64,000 nucleotides of DNA from Mesorhizobium sp. M9A.F.Ca.ET.002.03.1.2. GTDB taxonomy: Bacteria > Pseudomonadota > Alphaproteobacteria > Rhizobiales > Rhizobiaceae. Positions 46,693-55,169 of this stretch are shown here, piece after piece (the first letter of the stretch is position 1; the number at the start of each line of letters is the position of its first letter). A model generated the notes under the pieces. It saw only the letters and a list, made by a program, of their open reading frames with translations, was not told the DNA's origin and ran no database searches. Location of the stretch: NCBI RefSeq assembly GCF_003952365.1, contig NZ_CP034443.1, forward strand, positions 4,085,001 through 4,149,000. Direction: 5' to 3'. The position numbers and the translations under genes are program-made.

Positions 46693-48110
46693 GCGATCCT
46701 CAGGTCGCCGTCGCGATGCTGCTCATTCTGCTTCTGGCGATCTTCCTTGGCTTCCCGGTTGCGTTCACTTTGATGGCGCTCGGGGTCGGCTTTGGCTACT
46801 ACGCCTATTTCGATCCGGGGCGGATGTGGCGCGCCTACGAACGGGCGGTTGCGGATGGTGCCGACGCCTGGACGCTCACGGAGCATTGGATCGGCGGCTT
46901 CTTCAACAACCGCATTTTCGATCTGTTCGTCAATCAGACCTATTCGGTGATCTCGAACGACGTGCTGACCGCTATCCCGCTGTTCCTGTTCATGGGCTAC
47001 ATCGTCGAGCGGGCCAATATCATCGAGCGCCTTTTCGGCACCCTCTTTATCGCCACCCGGCGCGTTCCCGGCTCCATGGCGGTCGCCGCCCTCGTCACCT
47101 GCACCCTTTTCGCAACGGCCACCGGCATTGTCGGCGCGGTCGTGACACTCATGGGCCTGCTGGCGTTTCCCGCCATGCTGAAGGCGCGCTACGACGTCAG
47201 GTATGCCTCGGGAGTGATCTGCGCGGGCGGAACCCTCGGCATCCTCATTCCGCCGTCCATTCTGCTCATCGTCTATGGCGCGACGGCGGGTGTGTCGGTG
47301 GTCCGCATGTATGCCGCGGCCCTGCTTCCAGGCCTGCTGCTTGCCGGCCTCTATCTGGTCTATGTGGTGGCCAAGGCGGTGCTGCAGCCGCAGATGGCGC
47401 CGAGGCCGACCCGAGACGAGGTAGGGCACTATTCGGCCCTGCAGATCAGCTGGATGCTGCTGACGTCCTTCGTCCCTCTGGCGGCCCTGATCCTCGCGGT
47501 GCTCGGCGCTATTCTCTTCGGCCTCGCCACGCCTTCGGAGGCTGCCGCCATCGGCGCGCTCGGCGGCGTCGTGCTGGCCGCCGCCTACCGCGCCCTGACG
47601 TGGCAACGCCTGAAGGAGTCCGTCTATTTGACGGCGCGCACGACCGCGATGGTGTGCTGGCTGTTCGTCGGCTCCGCGACCTTCGCCTCGGTCTTTGCCT
47701 ATCTGGGAGGCCAGCAGCTGATCAGCGATTTCGTCACCGGCCTCGACATGTCGCCGCTGATGTTCCTGATCGTCGCCCAGCTCATCATCTTCATCCTCGG
47801 CTGGCCGCTGGAATGGACGGAGATCATCGTGATCTTCATACCGATCTTTCTGCCGCTGTTGGCGCATTTCGAGATCGATCCGCTGTTTTTCGGCGTGCTC
47901 GTCGCTGTCAACCTTCAGACGGCCTTTCTGTCGCCGCCCATGGCGATGTCGGCCTACTACCTCAAGGGCATTTCGCCGCCGCATGTTCAGCTTTCGGATA
48001 TTTTCCGCGGAATGATGCCCTATATGCTGATCGTCATCCTGTGCATGATCATCATCTACATCTTCCCGCAGATCGTGTACGGGCTGCCCAACCTGATCTA
48101 CGGGGGCTGA
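46689..48110 (+). CDS. TRAP transporter large membrane subunit (DctM family)
   Basis: 473-residue membrane protein with at least twelve helices. DctM signatures include AIPLFLFMGYIVERANIIERLF, the GGTLGILIPPSILLIVYGA motif and LGWPLEWTEIIVIFIPIFLPLL. An insert near residues 35-65 carrying a Trp/Tyr-rich stretch (FDPGRMWRAYERAVADG) is typical of a subgroup. It starts inside the dctQ stop (ATGA) and is followed 23 bp later by a small membrane protein gene. Confidence 0.95.
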   Translation: MSDPQVAVAMLLILLLAIFLGFPVAFTLMALGVGFGYYAYFDPGRMWRAYERAVADGADAWTLTEHWIGGFFNNRIFDLFVNQTYSVISNDVLTAIPLFLFMGYIVERANIIERLFGTLFIATRRVPGSMAVAALVTCTLFATATGIVGAVVTLMGLLAFPAMLKARYDVRYASGVICAGGTLGILIPPSILLIVYGATAGVSVVRMYAAALLPGLLLAGLYLVYVVAKAVLQPQMAPRPTRDEVGHYSALQISWMLLTSFVPLAALILAVLGAILFGLATPSEAAAIGALGGVVLAAAYRALTWQRLKESVYLTARTTAMVCWLFVGSATFASVFAYLGGQQLISDFVTGLDMSPLMFLIVAQLIIFILGWPLEWTEIIVIFIPIFLPLLAHFEIDPLFFGVLVAVNLQTAFLSPPMAMSAYYLKGISPPHVQLSDIFRGMMPYMLIVILCMIIIYIFPQIVYGLPNLIYGG

Positions 48111-48133
48111 GGATGCCGCGTGGAGGACAATAG

Positions 48134-48301
48134 ATGACCCTGAGCCGCTTCCTGGCCGTCCTGGCGTTCGTTGCCTTCCTGGCGTTTTTCGGCGTCGTGA
48201 TCCGGTTCGTCCCGCATCCCGATCTAGGCGTAGCGATCGGCATCGGCGTCCTCCTTGCGGGCTACGATCTCTGGAGCCAGCTGAGGTCTCGCGCGCGGTA
48301 A
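48134..48301 (+). CDS. Small membrane protein at the end of the TRAP operon
   Basis: 55 residues with two hydrophobic segments: FLAVLAFVAFLAFFGVVIRF and LGVAIGIGVLLAGYDLW, and a short basic end. GGAGGACAATAG precedes the ATG. Its place right after dctM and its well-formed start suggest a real gene that acts with the transporter. No function is known to me. Confidence 0.65.
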   Translation: MTLSRFLAVLAFVAFLAFFGVVIRFVPHPDLGVAIGIGVLLAGYDLWSQLRSRAR

Positions 48302-48733
48302 TCGCCGGGCGGTCGCGGGCAAGCTGCGCAGCGTCGATCAACCCGGCGTGACAACGCCAGAGTCTTGGGAGCGAACGATCGCCCTCGTCGAAGATTTCGC
48401 TAATCGCCAACGCTGCAGGACGAGCGCCAAGACCCGAGCTGCCAATCTCCCCCCTTGAGGGCAGGGCAATCGCATTTGGATTCTTGTGAAGATGGACCCC
48501 CACCCTAACCCTCCCCACAAGGGGGAGGGAACGCTGCCGCGCGCCTCGCAAGAGCAGGCGTGGGAAGGGTATTAGCTGAGGCCAGCGTTGAAGACGCAGC
48601 CGAAGGCGTTGTGTTCATCGCTACAACTGCATCCTGGCATTTTGCGATGCTGTTGGCTGCTGCTTTTCGCCGTCTTCCATGCCTTGGCGGGCTAATGTCC
48701 TTGAGCTAATGTTCGTTGGAGGGAGGTCACGAC
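48302..48733. other. Intergenic region with a family C-like repeat
   Basis: 432 bp without a supported gene. Around 48470-48535 lies 'ccaccctaaccctccccaca' followed by 'agggggaggga', a short relative of the repeats at 32478 and 59521. The remainder should contain the promoter of the EamA gene. Confidence 0.5.
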
Positions 48734-49687
48734 ATGCAGGCAATGCCGATTGCTCATCATGGGGAGCAGCCTGCCGTCGGGTCCTCTATGTCAGGCTATC
48801 CGGCCGCCGTCCTATGCTGGCTTCTTTCGGCTGGTGTGTATATCGCGGCCAAATGGGTGGCGCCTGAAATGCCTCCCTGGGGCCTCTGCTTCTGGCGGCT
48901 GACCCTGGCCTGCGCCATCCTGCTGCCGATAGTGCACCGTCATCACGGCGCGATGATAGGGCTTGTACGATCTCGAGCCGTGGAGGTTCTCGCCGTAGGG
49001 GCGATCGGCCTCACGCTGTGCCAAGGCATGATCTACCATGGCCTCAATGACACCGATGCAACCACGGCCGGCATCATCATGGCGCTATCTCCTGTCATGA
49101 CGATGGTGCTTGCTCGTTTCGTGCTTGGCGAGCCGCTCGGGCTTTGGAAGTCGCTTGGCGCGCTGGTCGCCCTGGCCGGAATGATGGTAATCGTCGCGCA
49201 CGGGAACCTGACAACGCTCCTTCAACTCCGGTTCAATCCTGGCGAGTTATGGATTGTAGGTAGCGCGTTCAGTTGGGGCCTATACACCGTGCTTTTGCGC
49301 CGTGCGAAATTCGGCATCGAACTCTTGCCGATGGTCGTGCTCCTGCTCGGAGCCGGTGCGCTGGTCGCCTTGCCTTTCCACGTGTGGGAATTGTTTAACG
49401 GCGAACGCTCCGCCTTGCATGTCAATGGCATGCTCGCACTCGCCTATGTGGCAGGTCCGGGCGGTGCCTTGATGTACTATCTCTACAACCGAAGCGTCGA
49501 AACACTTGGCGCGAGCAGGGCGAGCATGCTGCTCTATTTGCAGACAATGTTCGTCGCCTTGCTCGCCTATTTGTTGCTCGGAGAGGGCTTGCACGACTAC
49601 GATCTGGTTGGCGCTGCCTTTATCGTAGCCGGGATAGTGCTCGCCACTGTGCTCAAACCCAGGCCGAGTCCCGCACCCGTCGTGTAG
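48734..49687 (+). CDS. EamA/DMT superfamily transporter
   Basis: 317-residue inner-membrane protein with ten helices in two EamA repeats. The first runs about 30-160 (WRLTLACAILLPIV, TTAGIIMALSPVMTMVLARFVLGEPLG) and the second about 175-310 (GELWIVGSAFSWGLYTVLLRR, ASMLLYLQTMFVALLAYLLLGEGLHDYDLVG). Such proteins export metabolites or amino acids; this substrate is unknown. GGGAGGTCACGAC precedes the start at 48734. It stands alone. Confidence 0.9.
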   Translation: MQAMPIAHHGEQPAVGSSMSGYPAAVLCWLLSAGVYIAAKWVAPEMPPWGLCFWRLTLACAILLPIVHRHHGAMIGLVRSRAVEVLAVGAIGLTLCQGMIYHGLNDTDATTAGIIMALSPVMTMVLARFVLGEPLGLWKSLGALVALAGMMVIVAHGNLTTLLQLRFNPGELWIVGSAFSWGLYTVLLRRAKFGIELLPMVVLLLGAGALVALPFHVWELFNGERSALHVNGMLALAYVAGPGGALMYYLYNRSVETLGASRASMLLYLQTMFVALLAYLLLGEGLHDYDLVGAAFIVAGIVLATVLKPRPSPAPVV

Positions 49688-49757
49688 AAATCCACCGGGT
49701 GGCGGGGCGGCGCGACATCGATCGCCGGCAAGTTGGGCGCTGTCGCATCGAAGCGTC

Positions 49758-49860
49758 TCACGGCTTCACGTGCAAAGGCGCATATTCCAGCGCCACCACG
49801 CCATTGCTGAACGGCGCGGCCGAGACCAGTTCCAGCGGCAGTTGCTGGCAGGAACGCTAT
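49758..49860 (-). pseudogene. Possible C-terminal remnant of a RibD/DHFR-like gene
   Basis: One minus-strand frame reads LPLELVSAAPFSNGVVALEY, then APLHVKP and a stop at 49758. The LELV...FSNGVVALxY pattern is the usual end of RibD_C/dihydrofolate reductase-like proteins. It is preceded by a TAG, so no gene is left. Not similar enough to the remnant at 39560-40015 to be called a copy. Confidence 0.4.
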
Positions 49861-49866
49861 GCCAGC

Positions 49867-50220
49867 TCAGGGATACTTCGTCGTGGCCTGGGGGGGCGGA
49901 TCGCCCTCGAGTTCCTTCGGCAGCGGCAGACTCGAGCACCGCAAATGGATCTCGCGGGCGAACATCTTTCGCTGCTTTTGCTCGTGCTCCTTGATGGCCG
50001 CCGCGAGCCCCAATCCGTAGGGGCCAAGGAAGATGCCTGTCCCCCAACCTGGATGCTTTTTTTCGCGGGCATCATAGTCCGAAGCCTCGACACGGGCTTG
50101 CTGACATTCCGGCGATAGCCATTTCGGGTCCTGCGTCGAAAGCGACGCTCCATACTTGACCGGAGAGCTTACACATCCAGTTGCTGCCAAGGCCAGCGCG
50201 GCAAACACGGCAAGTCTCAT
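49867..50220 (-). CDS. Small lipoprotein of unknown function
   Basis: 117-residue lipoprotein. Signal MRLAVFAALALAATGC with the lipidated Cys at about residue 16. The mature part is polar: QDPKWLSPECQQARVEASDYDAREKKHPGWGTGIFLGPYGLGLAAAIKEHEQKQRKMFAREIHLRC. No domain recognised. GAAGGAACCGGG precedes the Met at 50220. A longer in-frame reading upstream lacks a good ribosome site. It borders the restriction island. Confidence 0.75.
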   Translation of the reverse strand: MRLAVFAALALAATGCVSSPVKYGASLSTQDPKWLSPECQQARVEASDYDAREKKHPGWGTGIFLGPYGLGLAAAIKEHEQKQRKMFAREIHLRCSSLPLPKELEGDPPPQATTKYP

Positions 50221-50452
50221 CCCGGTTCCTTCTCCAGAGCATTTTCGAGCCTCCTTGCCGCAACCGCAGGGAGACAGCGGCGATGAGACGGGGGAACACA
50301 ATTCTCGTTACCGTTGGTTTAACGAGGGGATGTGAGTGCCTGCCTCGGCGCCACTATCGGCAAGCTCGTCCGGCCTGGACTAAGCTCCCAAGATCGGATT
50401 TTGGTGTTACATCTGAGGCAGATATTCCCAAAGAACGCATTACAGGAAGATC

Positions 50453-51352
50453 ATGGGATTCGGGGTCTTTATTCACCGCTCTGATTCGATTTACAACGAC
50501 CGCCCTGCCGAGCAATATCAGTTTCCTCGCCCGTATCTGCGCCGCGTCCAAGCATGCGTCGGCGGCTGGATCATTTACTACGAACCCAGCAAGGTAAACG
50601 ACACTCGTGGCTATTACGCCGTAGCCAAGGTCCAACAGGTCATTCCCGATCCTGCAACACCTGATATGTACCTCGCTCTGATTGAGCCCGGAACCTACCT
50701 CGATTTCGTCAATCCTGTTGCATTTAACGGAACCGATGGTCTCGTTGAGCGGGGCCTGCTCAATGACAAGGGACGGATTTCTGGTCGCGCTCAATCGGCC
50801 GTCCGCCCAATCAGTCCTGCCGATTTCAACCGCATTATCGACCTGGGTCTGGACACGAACGAGTTGCTGCTGCCGCGCGTTGACGAGGTCGACACGTCTA
50901 TCGGTTTTCAGGATGAGCAGGCGCCATTCGAATTCGAGCAGAGCCGTGATCGCGTAAACTACATCGGATCGCGAATTGTACGGGACCGCATTTTCCGCCG
51001 CATCGTCTTGCGCGCCTATGATGAGCGGTGCGCGATCACGGGACTAAAGTTGATAAATGGCGGCGGCCGAGCAGAGGTTTCCGCCGCCCACATTCGACCA
51101 GTCGAAAAGAACGGACCCGATATCATCAACAATGGGATCGCACTGTCCGGCACCGCGCACTGGATGTTCGATCGCGGGTTGATCAGCCTATCCGATGACC
51201 TGGAAATCCTGATCTCGCGACAGGTCAATGACCTCGACAGCGTGCAGGCATTCATCAACAAGACTCGCCGCGCGCTTCCGCCAGGCCGGCAGTTTGAACG
51301 CCCGCATCCTCGGTTTTTGCAGTGGCACCGTGAGCACTGCTTTAAGCAGTGA
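50453..51352 (+). CDS. HNH endonuclease of a restriction system
   Basis: 299-residue protein. The C-terminal third is an HNH nuclease of the HNH_2 type: RRIVLRAYDERCAITGLKL (zinc/structural part), AEVSAAHIRPVEKNGPDIINNGIALSGTAHWMFDRGLISL (the catalytic His, Asn and His). The N-terminal 190 residues may recognise DNA or a modification, as in McrA-like enzymes. Convergent with the MmeI-like gene, with 26 bp between stops. Base composition looks lower in GC than the flanks. Its last 56 bp are duplicated at 54845-54900. Confidence 0.9.
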   Translation: MGFGVFIHRSDSIYNDRPAEQYQFPRPYLRRVQACVGGWIIYYEPSKVNDTRGYYAVAKVQQVIPDPATPDMYLALIEPGTYLDFVNPVAFNGTDGLVERGLLNDKGRISGRAQSAVRPISPADFNRIIDLGLDTNELLLPRVDEVDTSIGFQDEQAPFEFEQSRDRVNYIGSRIVRDRIFRRIVLRAYDERCAITGLKLINGGGRAEVSAAHIRPVEKNGPDIINNGIALSGTAHWMFDRGLISLSDDLEILISRQVNDLDSVQAFINKTRRALPPGRQFERPHPRFLQWHREHCFKQ

Positions 51353-51353
51353 G
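51298..51353 (+). repeat. 56-bp direct repeat, left copy (3' end of the HNH gene)
   Basis: Identical over 56 bp to 54845-54900. It includes the stop codon of the HNH gene and the palindrome CACTGCTTTAAGCAGTG. Together the two copies bracket the MmeI-like gene. Confidence 0.95.
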
Positions 51354-51378
51354 ACGCGCCCAGGCTGTGTCTCTGATG

Positions 51379-54300
51379 CTAACCGGCACGGCGTGCCTTG
51401 CCAGGACGTCGCGTAACTGTCGCAGATTGTTCCGCTATCTTCTCACGGTCGCCGAGAGGAAGCTCCTCTTGTTTTTGCTTCTTGCCTGGAATTGGCAACA
51501 GCAGTTGCGGTTGCGCTCTTAATTCCTCAGGTGTCTTGCGTCGCGTCTTTTTCACCGGTCGTGCAGATGCAGACACGGTACCGGCTGCGGTGCGAGCAAG
51601 ATTGAGTTCGAGCAGTCTCGCCAAGGCGTCTTCTTCCGAAATTTCCGCTGGCCAGCCATAGGCGGCGGCAACAGCTGCGTCGAGTTCGCAGTGCACATCA
51701 ACAAGCCATTGCGGGCGCTGATTGTAGAGGTTGGTCAGAGTCCGCTCACGAAGGATAGAAGCCGCGACTGCGTCTTTGGGTAAAATGCGTTCCGGATAGC
51801 CGGCTCCGACTTCAGGCTCAATACGAATGAGATCGGCCGGATTGAGCCACCGATTGCGGAGATCATCGAGCTGCCTAGCGGCTTGAGCGATAGCCATAGC
51901 ACGGGGATCATTTTCACTGCGTCTAGCGGGAATGTTCGGTGTCAGGCCATCTGGAAATGGAAAAGTTTCGAAGGTGGTTGTGGGTGTATAGCGCGGATCA
52001 TTGCCCACCCCGAGCCATGTTCCCAGTCGCAAGGACCACGCTTCGTGAAACCGGGAATGGAGAATTCCGAAGATCGTCTCATCGTCGCGCGCAATTGCGA
52101 TTGTCGCGCTATCCGCGAGAACTGTGCCATCCATCCAAGCGAATATTCGGTACTTGGCGACACGTGGCGTCAAGATGTAGCGCCTTAGCGATGAGACTTT
52201 TGCCAACATCGCAGGTCGGGGCTCGACGTGGCGCCACCAGCGTTCGCGATAAGCGTCTCGCCTATTTTGAGCCCTTTCTGGAAATACATGCTCTTTCACG
52301 TATTGGAATGGGGCTTCGTATAGAGAGGCTCCCTGTTCCGAAAGTTCCGAACCAAAATCGACAATCCACATATCGCGTGAACGGCGCGTCACATCCATTC
52401 CATTGCGCCATGGGCGCAACACATCTGAATTCGGCTTACCATTGGGATTCAGAGGAAGCTGCAACCACTCCCGCGCAAGCGTTCCTGGGATATCAAAGGC
52501 GCCACCCTTGGTATCTCCCATAAATGCAACGTTATAATTTTCTGCGAGTCGGCGGACACGGGTGAGGTTCGTTACTCCGGCAGTAAGATCCGGATTGATC
52601 TCCGCAACATCGTTGCCATCGAGTCGTAAGGTATCCTCGCCTTCACCGAAGCATATGAGCGACACACGAACGGCCGCACCATCGATAATCCACGGCTCAT
52701 CGCTCCAGGCTTCAAAAATACGGCTCTCAGATGCGATCTGATCAAGAACTTTTCGGTTGGCGCCTCCACGGATCGAATTGGTAGCGACAAGACCGACGCG
52801 TCGTGAATGACCGAATTTGAGGGCAGCACGCGCTTTTTCAAACCAATAGCAGACGAGATCGGCCTCTCGCGAAACGCGGTCATTATAAACATCGAACAGA
52901 CGATCCACGGTTTCGTCGCCCAAGCCGTGGCGCATTAACCGTATGCCGAGGAATGGAGGGTTGCCGACGATGAACTCCGCACCGGGCCAATCAGTCTCGA
53001 TAAACTTCGTGCTGGCTGCCGTAATCTCTAGACCGTCATTCCCTCTTGTCTCGCCGTTGACTGAGGGCGGCATTGCCGTGACGAGTGCGTCGCCCCTTTC
53101 AATTGCTTTGAGTTTACGCAGGATGGGAATCGATTTCGAACGGATGCCGTTTCGCAATTGCCACTGGATGTCGCCTATCCAAATCGTGGTTCGGGCAAGC
53201 TCGGCCGCCGTCGTGTTGATCTCTATTCCGCGAAGGATTTCCGGGCCGACGAGTGGCAGTTGCGGACTAAGGCCAAGTATTTCGCATTCGAGGTTGGCCC
53301 TGTTTTCGATGTCTTTAACGCCCTGCAGGGCAAGATAAAGAAAATTCCCCGATCCGCATGCCGGATCGAGAATACGCAAATTGCGCAGTCGTTCCAGGAA
53401 TTGGGCGCGAACTTCCTCTGCGGCTTCCTTCCGCGTCATGCGTCGGTGCGGTTTCCTACGCATCGGCGGTGTACGTTCGCCATTTAATAGCGCGGCGATC
53501 TGCTCCTTGGCGACCTCCCATTCTGCCCGAAGCGGCCTCAGAATGACGGGGTCGACAAGCTTCATAATCTTACCTGGATCAGTGTAGTGTGCGCCGATCT
53601 GTGCTCTTTTGTCTGGATCGAGGAAGCGCTCGAATAGCGTTCCAAAAATCGTCGGGTCGATCAGACTCCAGTCGAGACTGTCGGCAGCGATCAGCAGCCC
53701 GATATCGCCGTCGTCGAGCGGCAGAGCACGGCTGCCGTCGAAAAGGCCCCCGTTGAACCAAGCAATTTCGGTGAGGTCGAATTCGCCACCGCCCTCCATC
53801 GCCTCGAACAACTTGCTGAGGTAACCCATCGCTCTCTCTGGGCTTTGGGCGGAGCGCCTCAGCAGCTTCGCAAACAACCCGTCCGGCAACAGCTTCACAC
53901 TTTGGGCGAAGAAGCAGAACACGAGCTGATTGACGAAATGAGCGATTTCATCGGGTGTACCCCGTCCTTGCAGACGCAACGCGATCGTGGAGAACTTGTC
54001 GGCCGCCTCGGCCGTCACAGCAGCGCGCGTCTTAGACGGCCTCAGTTTTTCGGGGTCATAGAAGACATTTCGCAGGATTTCGCGCGGGGCTGGCTCGGCC
54101 AGTTCGTCAAGCGTGATCTCGTAGGTTACAGGGACCGTATTCGTCCATGCAGTGTGAATCCGGAAACGCTCGATATCGCAGACGACTTGCAGCGGCGGAC
54201 TTTGTAGAGCCGGTGCGTAGCGGACAAGTTGCAAGAGGGCGTCGTCGAGATTGCCGTTCTTTCGTTTATACTCCCACGCAAAGTGGCCCTTTTTCCAGAC

Positions 54301-54525
54301 ATCGGCAAAGCCGCGCCCACCCGCCACTTTGCTTGTACCTTTTTCGAATGCGAAGAACTGGCCTGTGGGGTCTTCTTCGGTTGGTGTCGGATGACCGAAG
54401 AGTGCGCAAAGGTCGATAAAGTGTTCCTGAGCAGATTGGCGCTCAGTCAGTGAGGCTCTTTTCCACTTTCTGATGAACGCAACCGGCGTCATCATTGGTG
54501 CGAGCGCACCAACACTCGAACTCAT
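51379..54525 (-). CDS. MmeI-like type IIL restriction-modification enzyme (methyltransferase with fused nuclease)
   Basis: 1048-residue enzyme. The N-terminal MmeI_N domain has a nuclease motif at Asp75, Glu85 and Lys87 (ADVWKKGHFAWEYK), with the same D-x9-E-x-K spacing as MmeI. After a helical spacer comes the gamma-class adenine methyltransferase: motif I DPACGSGNF at about 387 and motif IV NPPF at about 522. A target-recognition domain follows (about 650-850) and a C-terminal helical domain (about 870-1048). It should cut and methylate the same asymmetric site. The sequence is distinctly less GC-rich than its surroundings. Confidence 0.9.
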   Translation of the reverse strand: MSSSVGALAPMMTPVAFIRKWKRASLTERQSAQEHFIDLCALFGHPTPTEEDPTGQFFAFEKGTSKVAGGRGFADVWKKGHFAWEYKRKNGNLDDALLQLVRYAPALQSPPLQVVCDIERFRIHTAWTNTVPVTYEITLDELAEPAPREILRNVFYDPEKLRPSKTRAAVTAEAADKFSTIALRLQGRGTPDEIAHFVNQLVFCFFAQSVKLLPDGLFAKLLRRSAQSPERAMGYLSKLFEAMEGGGEFDLTEIAWFNGGLFDGSRALPLDDGDIGLLIAADSLDWSLIDPTIFGTLFERFLDPDKRAQIGAHYTDPGKIMKLVDPVILRPLRAEWEVAKEQIAALLNGERTPPMRRKPHRRMTRKEAAEEVRAQFLERLRNLRILDPACGSGNFLYLALQGVKDIENRANLECEILGLSPQLPLVGPEILRGIEINTTAAELARTTIWIGDIQWQLRNGIRSKSIPILRKLKAIERGDALVTAMPPSVNGETRGNDGLEITAASTKFIETDWPGAEFIVGNPPFLGIRLMRHGLGDETVDRLFDVYNDRVSREADLVCYWFEKARAALKFGHSRRVGLVATNSIRGGANRKVLDQIASESRIFEAWSDEPWIIDGAAVRVSLICFGEGEDTLRLDGNDVAEINPDLTAGVTNLTRVRRLAENYNVAFMGDTKGGAFDIPGTLAREWLQLPLNPNGKPNSDVLRPWRNGMDVTRRSRDMWIVDFGSELSEQGASLYEAPFQYVKEHVFPERAQNRRDAYRERWWRHVEPRPAMLAKVSSLRRYILTPRVAKYRIFAWMDGTVLADSATIAIARDDETIFGILHSRFHEAWSLRLGTWLGVGNDPRYTPTTTFETFPFPDGLTPNIPARRSENDPRAMAIAQAARQLDDLRNRWLNPADLIRIEPEVGAGYPERILPKDAVAASILRERTLTNLYNQRPQWLVDVHCELDAAVAAAYGWPAEISEEDALARLLELNLARTAAGTVSASARPVKKTRRKTPEELRAQPQLLLPIPGKKQKQEELPLGDREKIAEQSATVTRRPGKARRAG

Positions 54526-55169
54526 GACGCAATTCCCCTCCGCCCGCCGCCTGTATTCAGGCTGGCACCGTAATATTTCAATCTATCCTGAAAGAAGTCA
54601 ACTGAGGGTCGGAAACAGGGTGAATCGTAGTCAGATTTACTGAAGTTGGCTTGCTGGACGAATTGCCTTTTTTGACGGTTGGCAATCGAACTAATCCAAG
54701 CGGAATCTTTTTACTATTACACGAGCTTAGCAATCAAGTTTGCAAGAGCTTACGCTCGCCACACCGGGCGGATGGCGGCCCGTTGCTGATGATGCAGGTC
54801 CTCCAAACCCGGGTAGAAGTTGCTCGTTGCTATCAGGCCCCTTCACGCCCGCATCCTCGGTTTTTGCAGTGGCACCGTGAGCACTGCTTTAAGCAGTGAG
54901 GCGGCGTCTCCTTGTCGATATGGATGATGCTGGCACCGTCACTCGGCGTCGTAAGGTGCACTTAGCGAGGCCAAGACCGCGCCCACCTCGCCCGATCTCT
55001 CCGACGAGCTGGTTGCTCAGGCGGATTTCACGACCTTTGTTTCGGCGCCGGGTGGGTGGCCGGCCATTTCCAACCAGTAGGGGATGCGGGTAACGTCAGC
55101 AAAGTGGAACAATCCGGGAGGCAGCGGGTTCCTAAGATGAAGGGCGATCTGTTTCGGAGGAAGATTGCG
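54526..55169. other. Upstream region of the MmeI-like gene and right repeat boundary
   Basis: Between the MmeI-like start and the DUF6600-like gene. From 54526 to 54844 the sequence is comparatively AT-rich, with no gene, and should hold the MmeI-like promoter. Then comes the right 56-bp repeat (54845-54900), after which GC-rich host-like sequence resumes. Confidence 0.6.
54845..54900 (+). repeat. 56-bp direct repeat, right copy
   Basis: Exact duplicate of 51298-51353, 3547 bp away, carrying only the end of the HNH reading frame (PHPRFLQWHREHCFKQ and stop). No part of the HNH gene further upstream is present here. Confidence 0.95.

Noticed and set aside
46617..48551. 644-codon minus-strand reading opposite the TRAP permease genes
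   Set aside because: His/Arg/Asp-rich antisense of DctM; no homology expected and no start signal.
54651..54899. 82-codon frame ending in the HNH C-terminus
   Set aside because: Only the last residues, inside the 56-bp repeat, resemble the HNH protein; the rest is AT-rich intergenic sequence.
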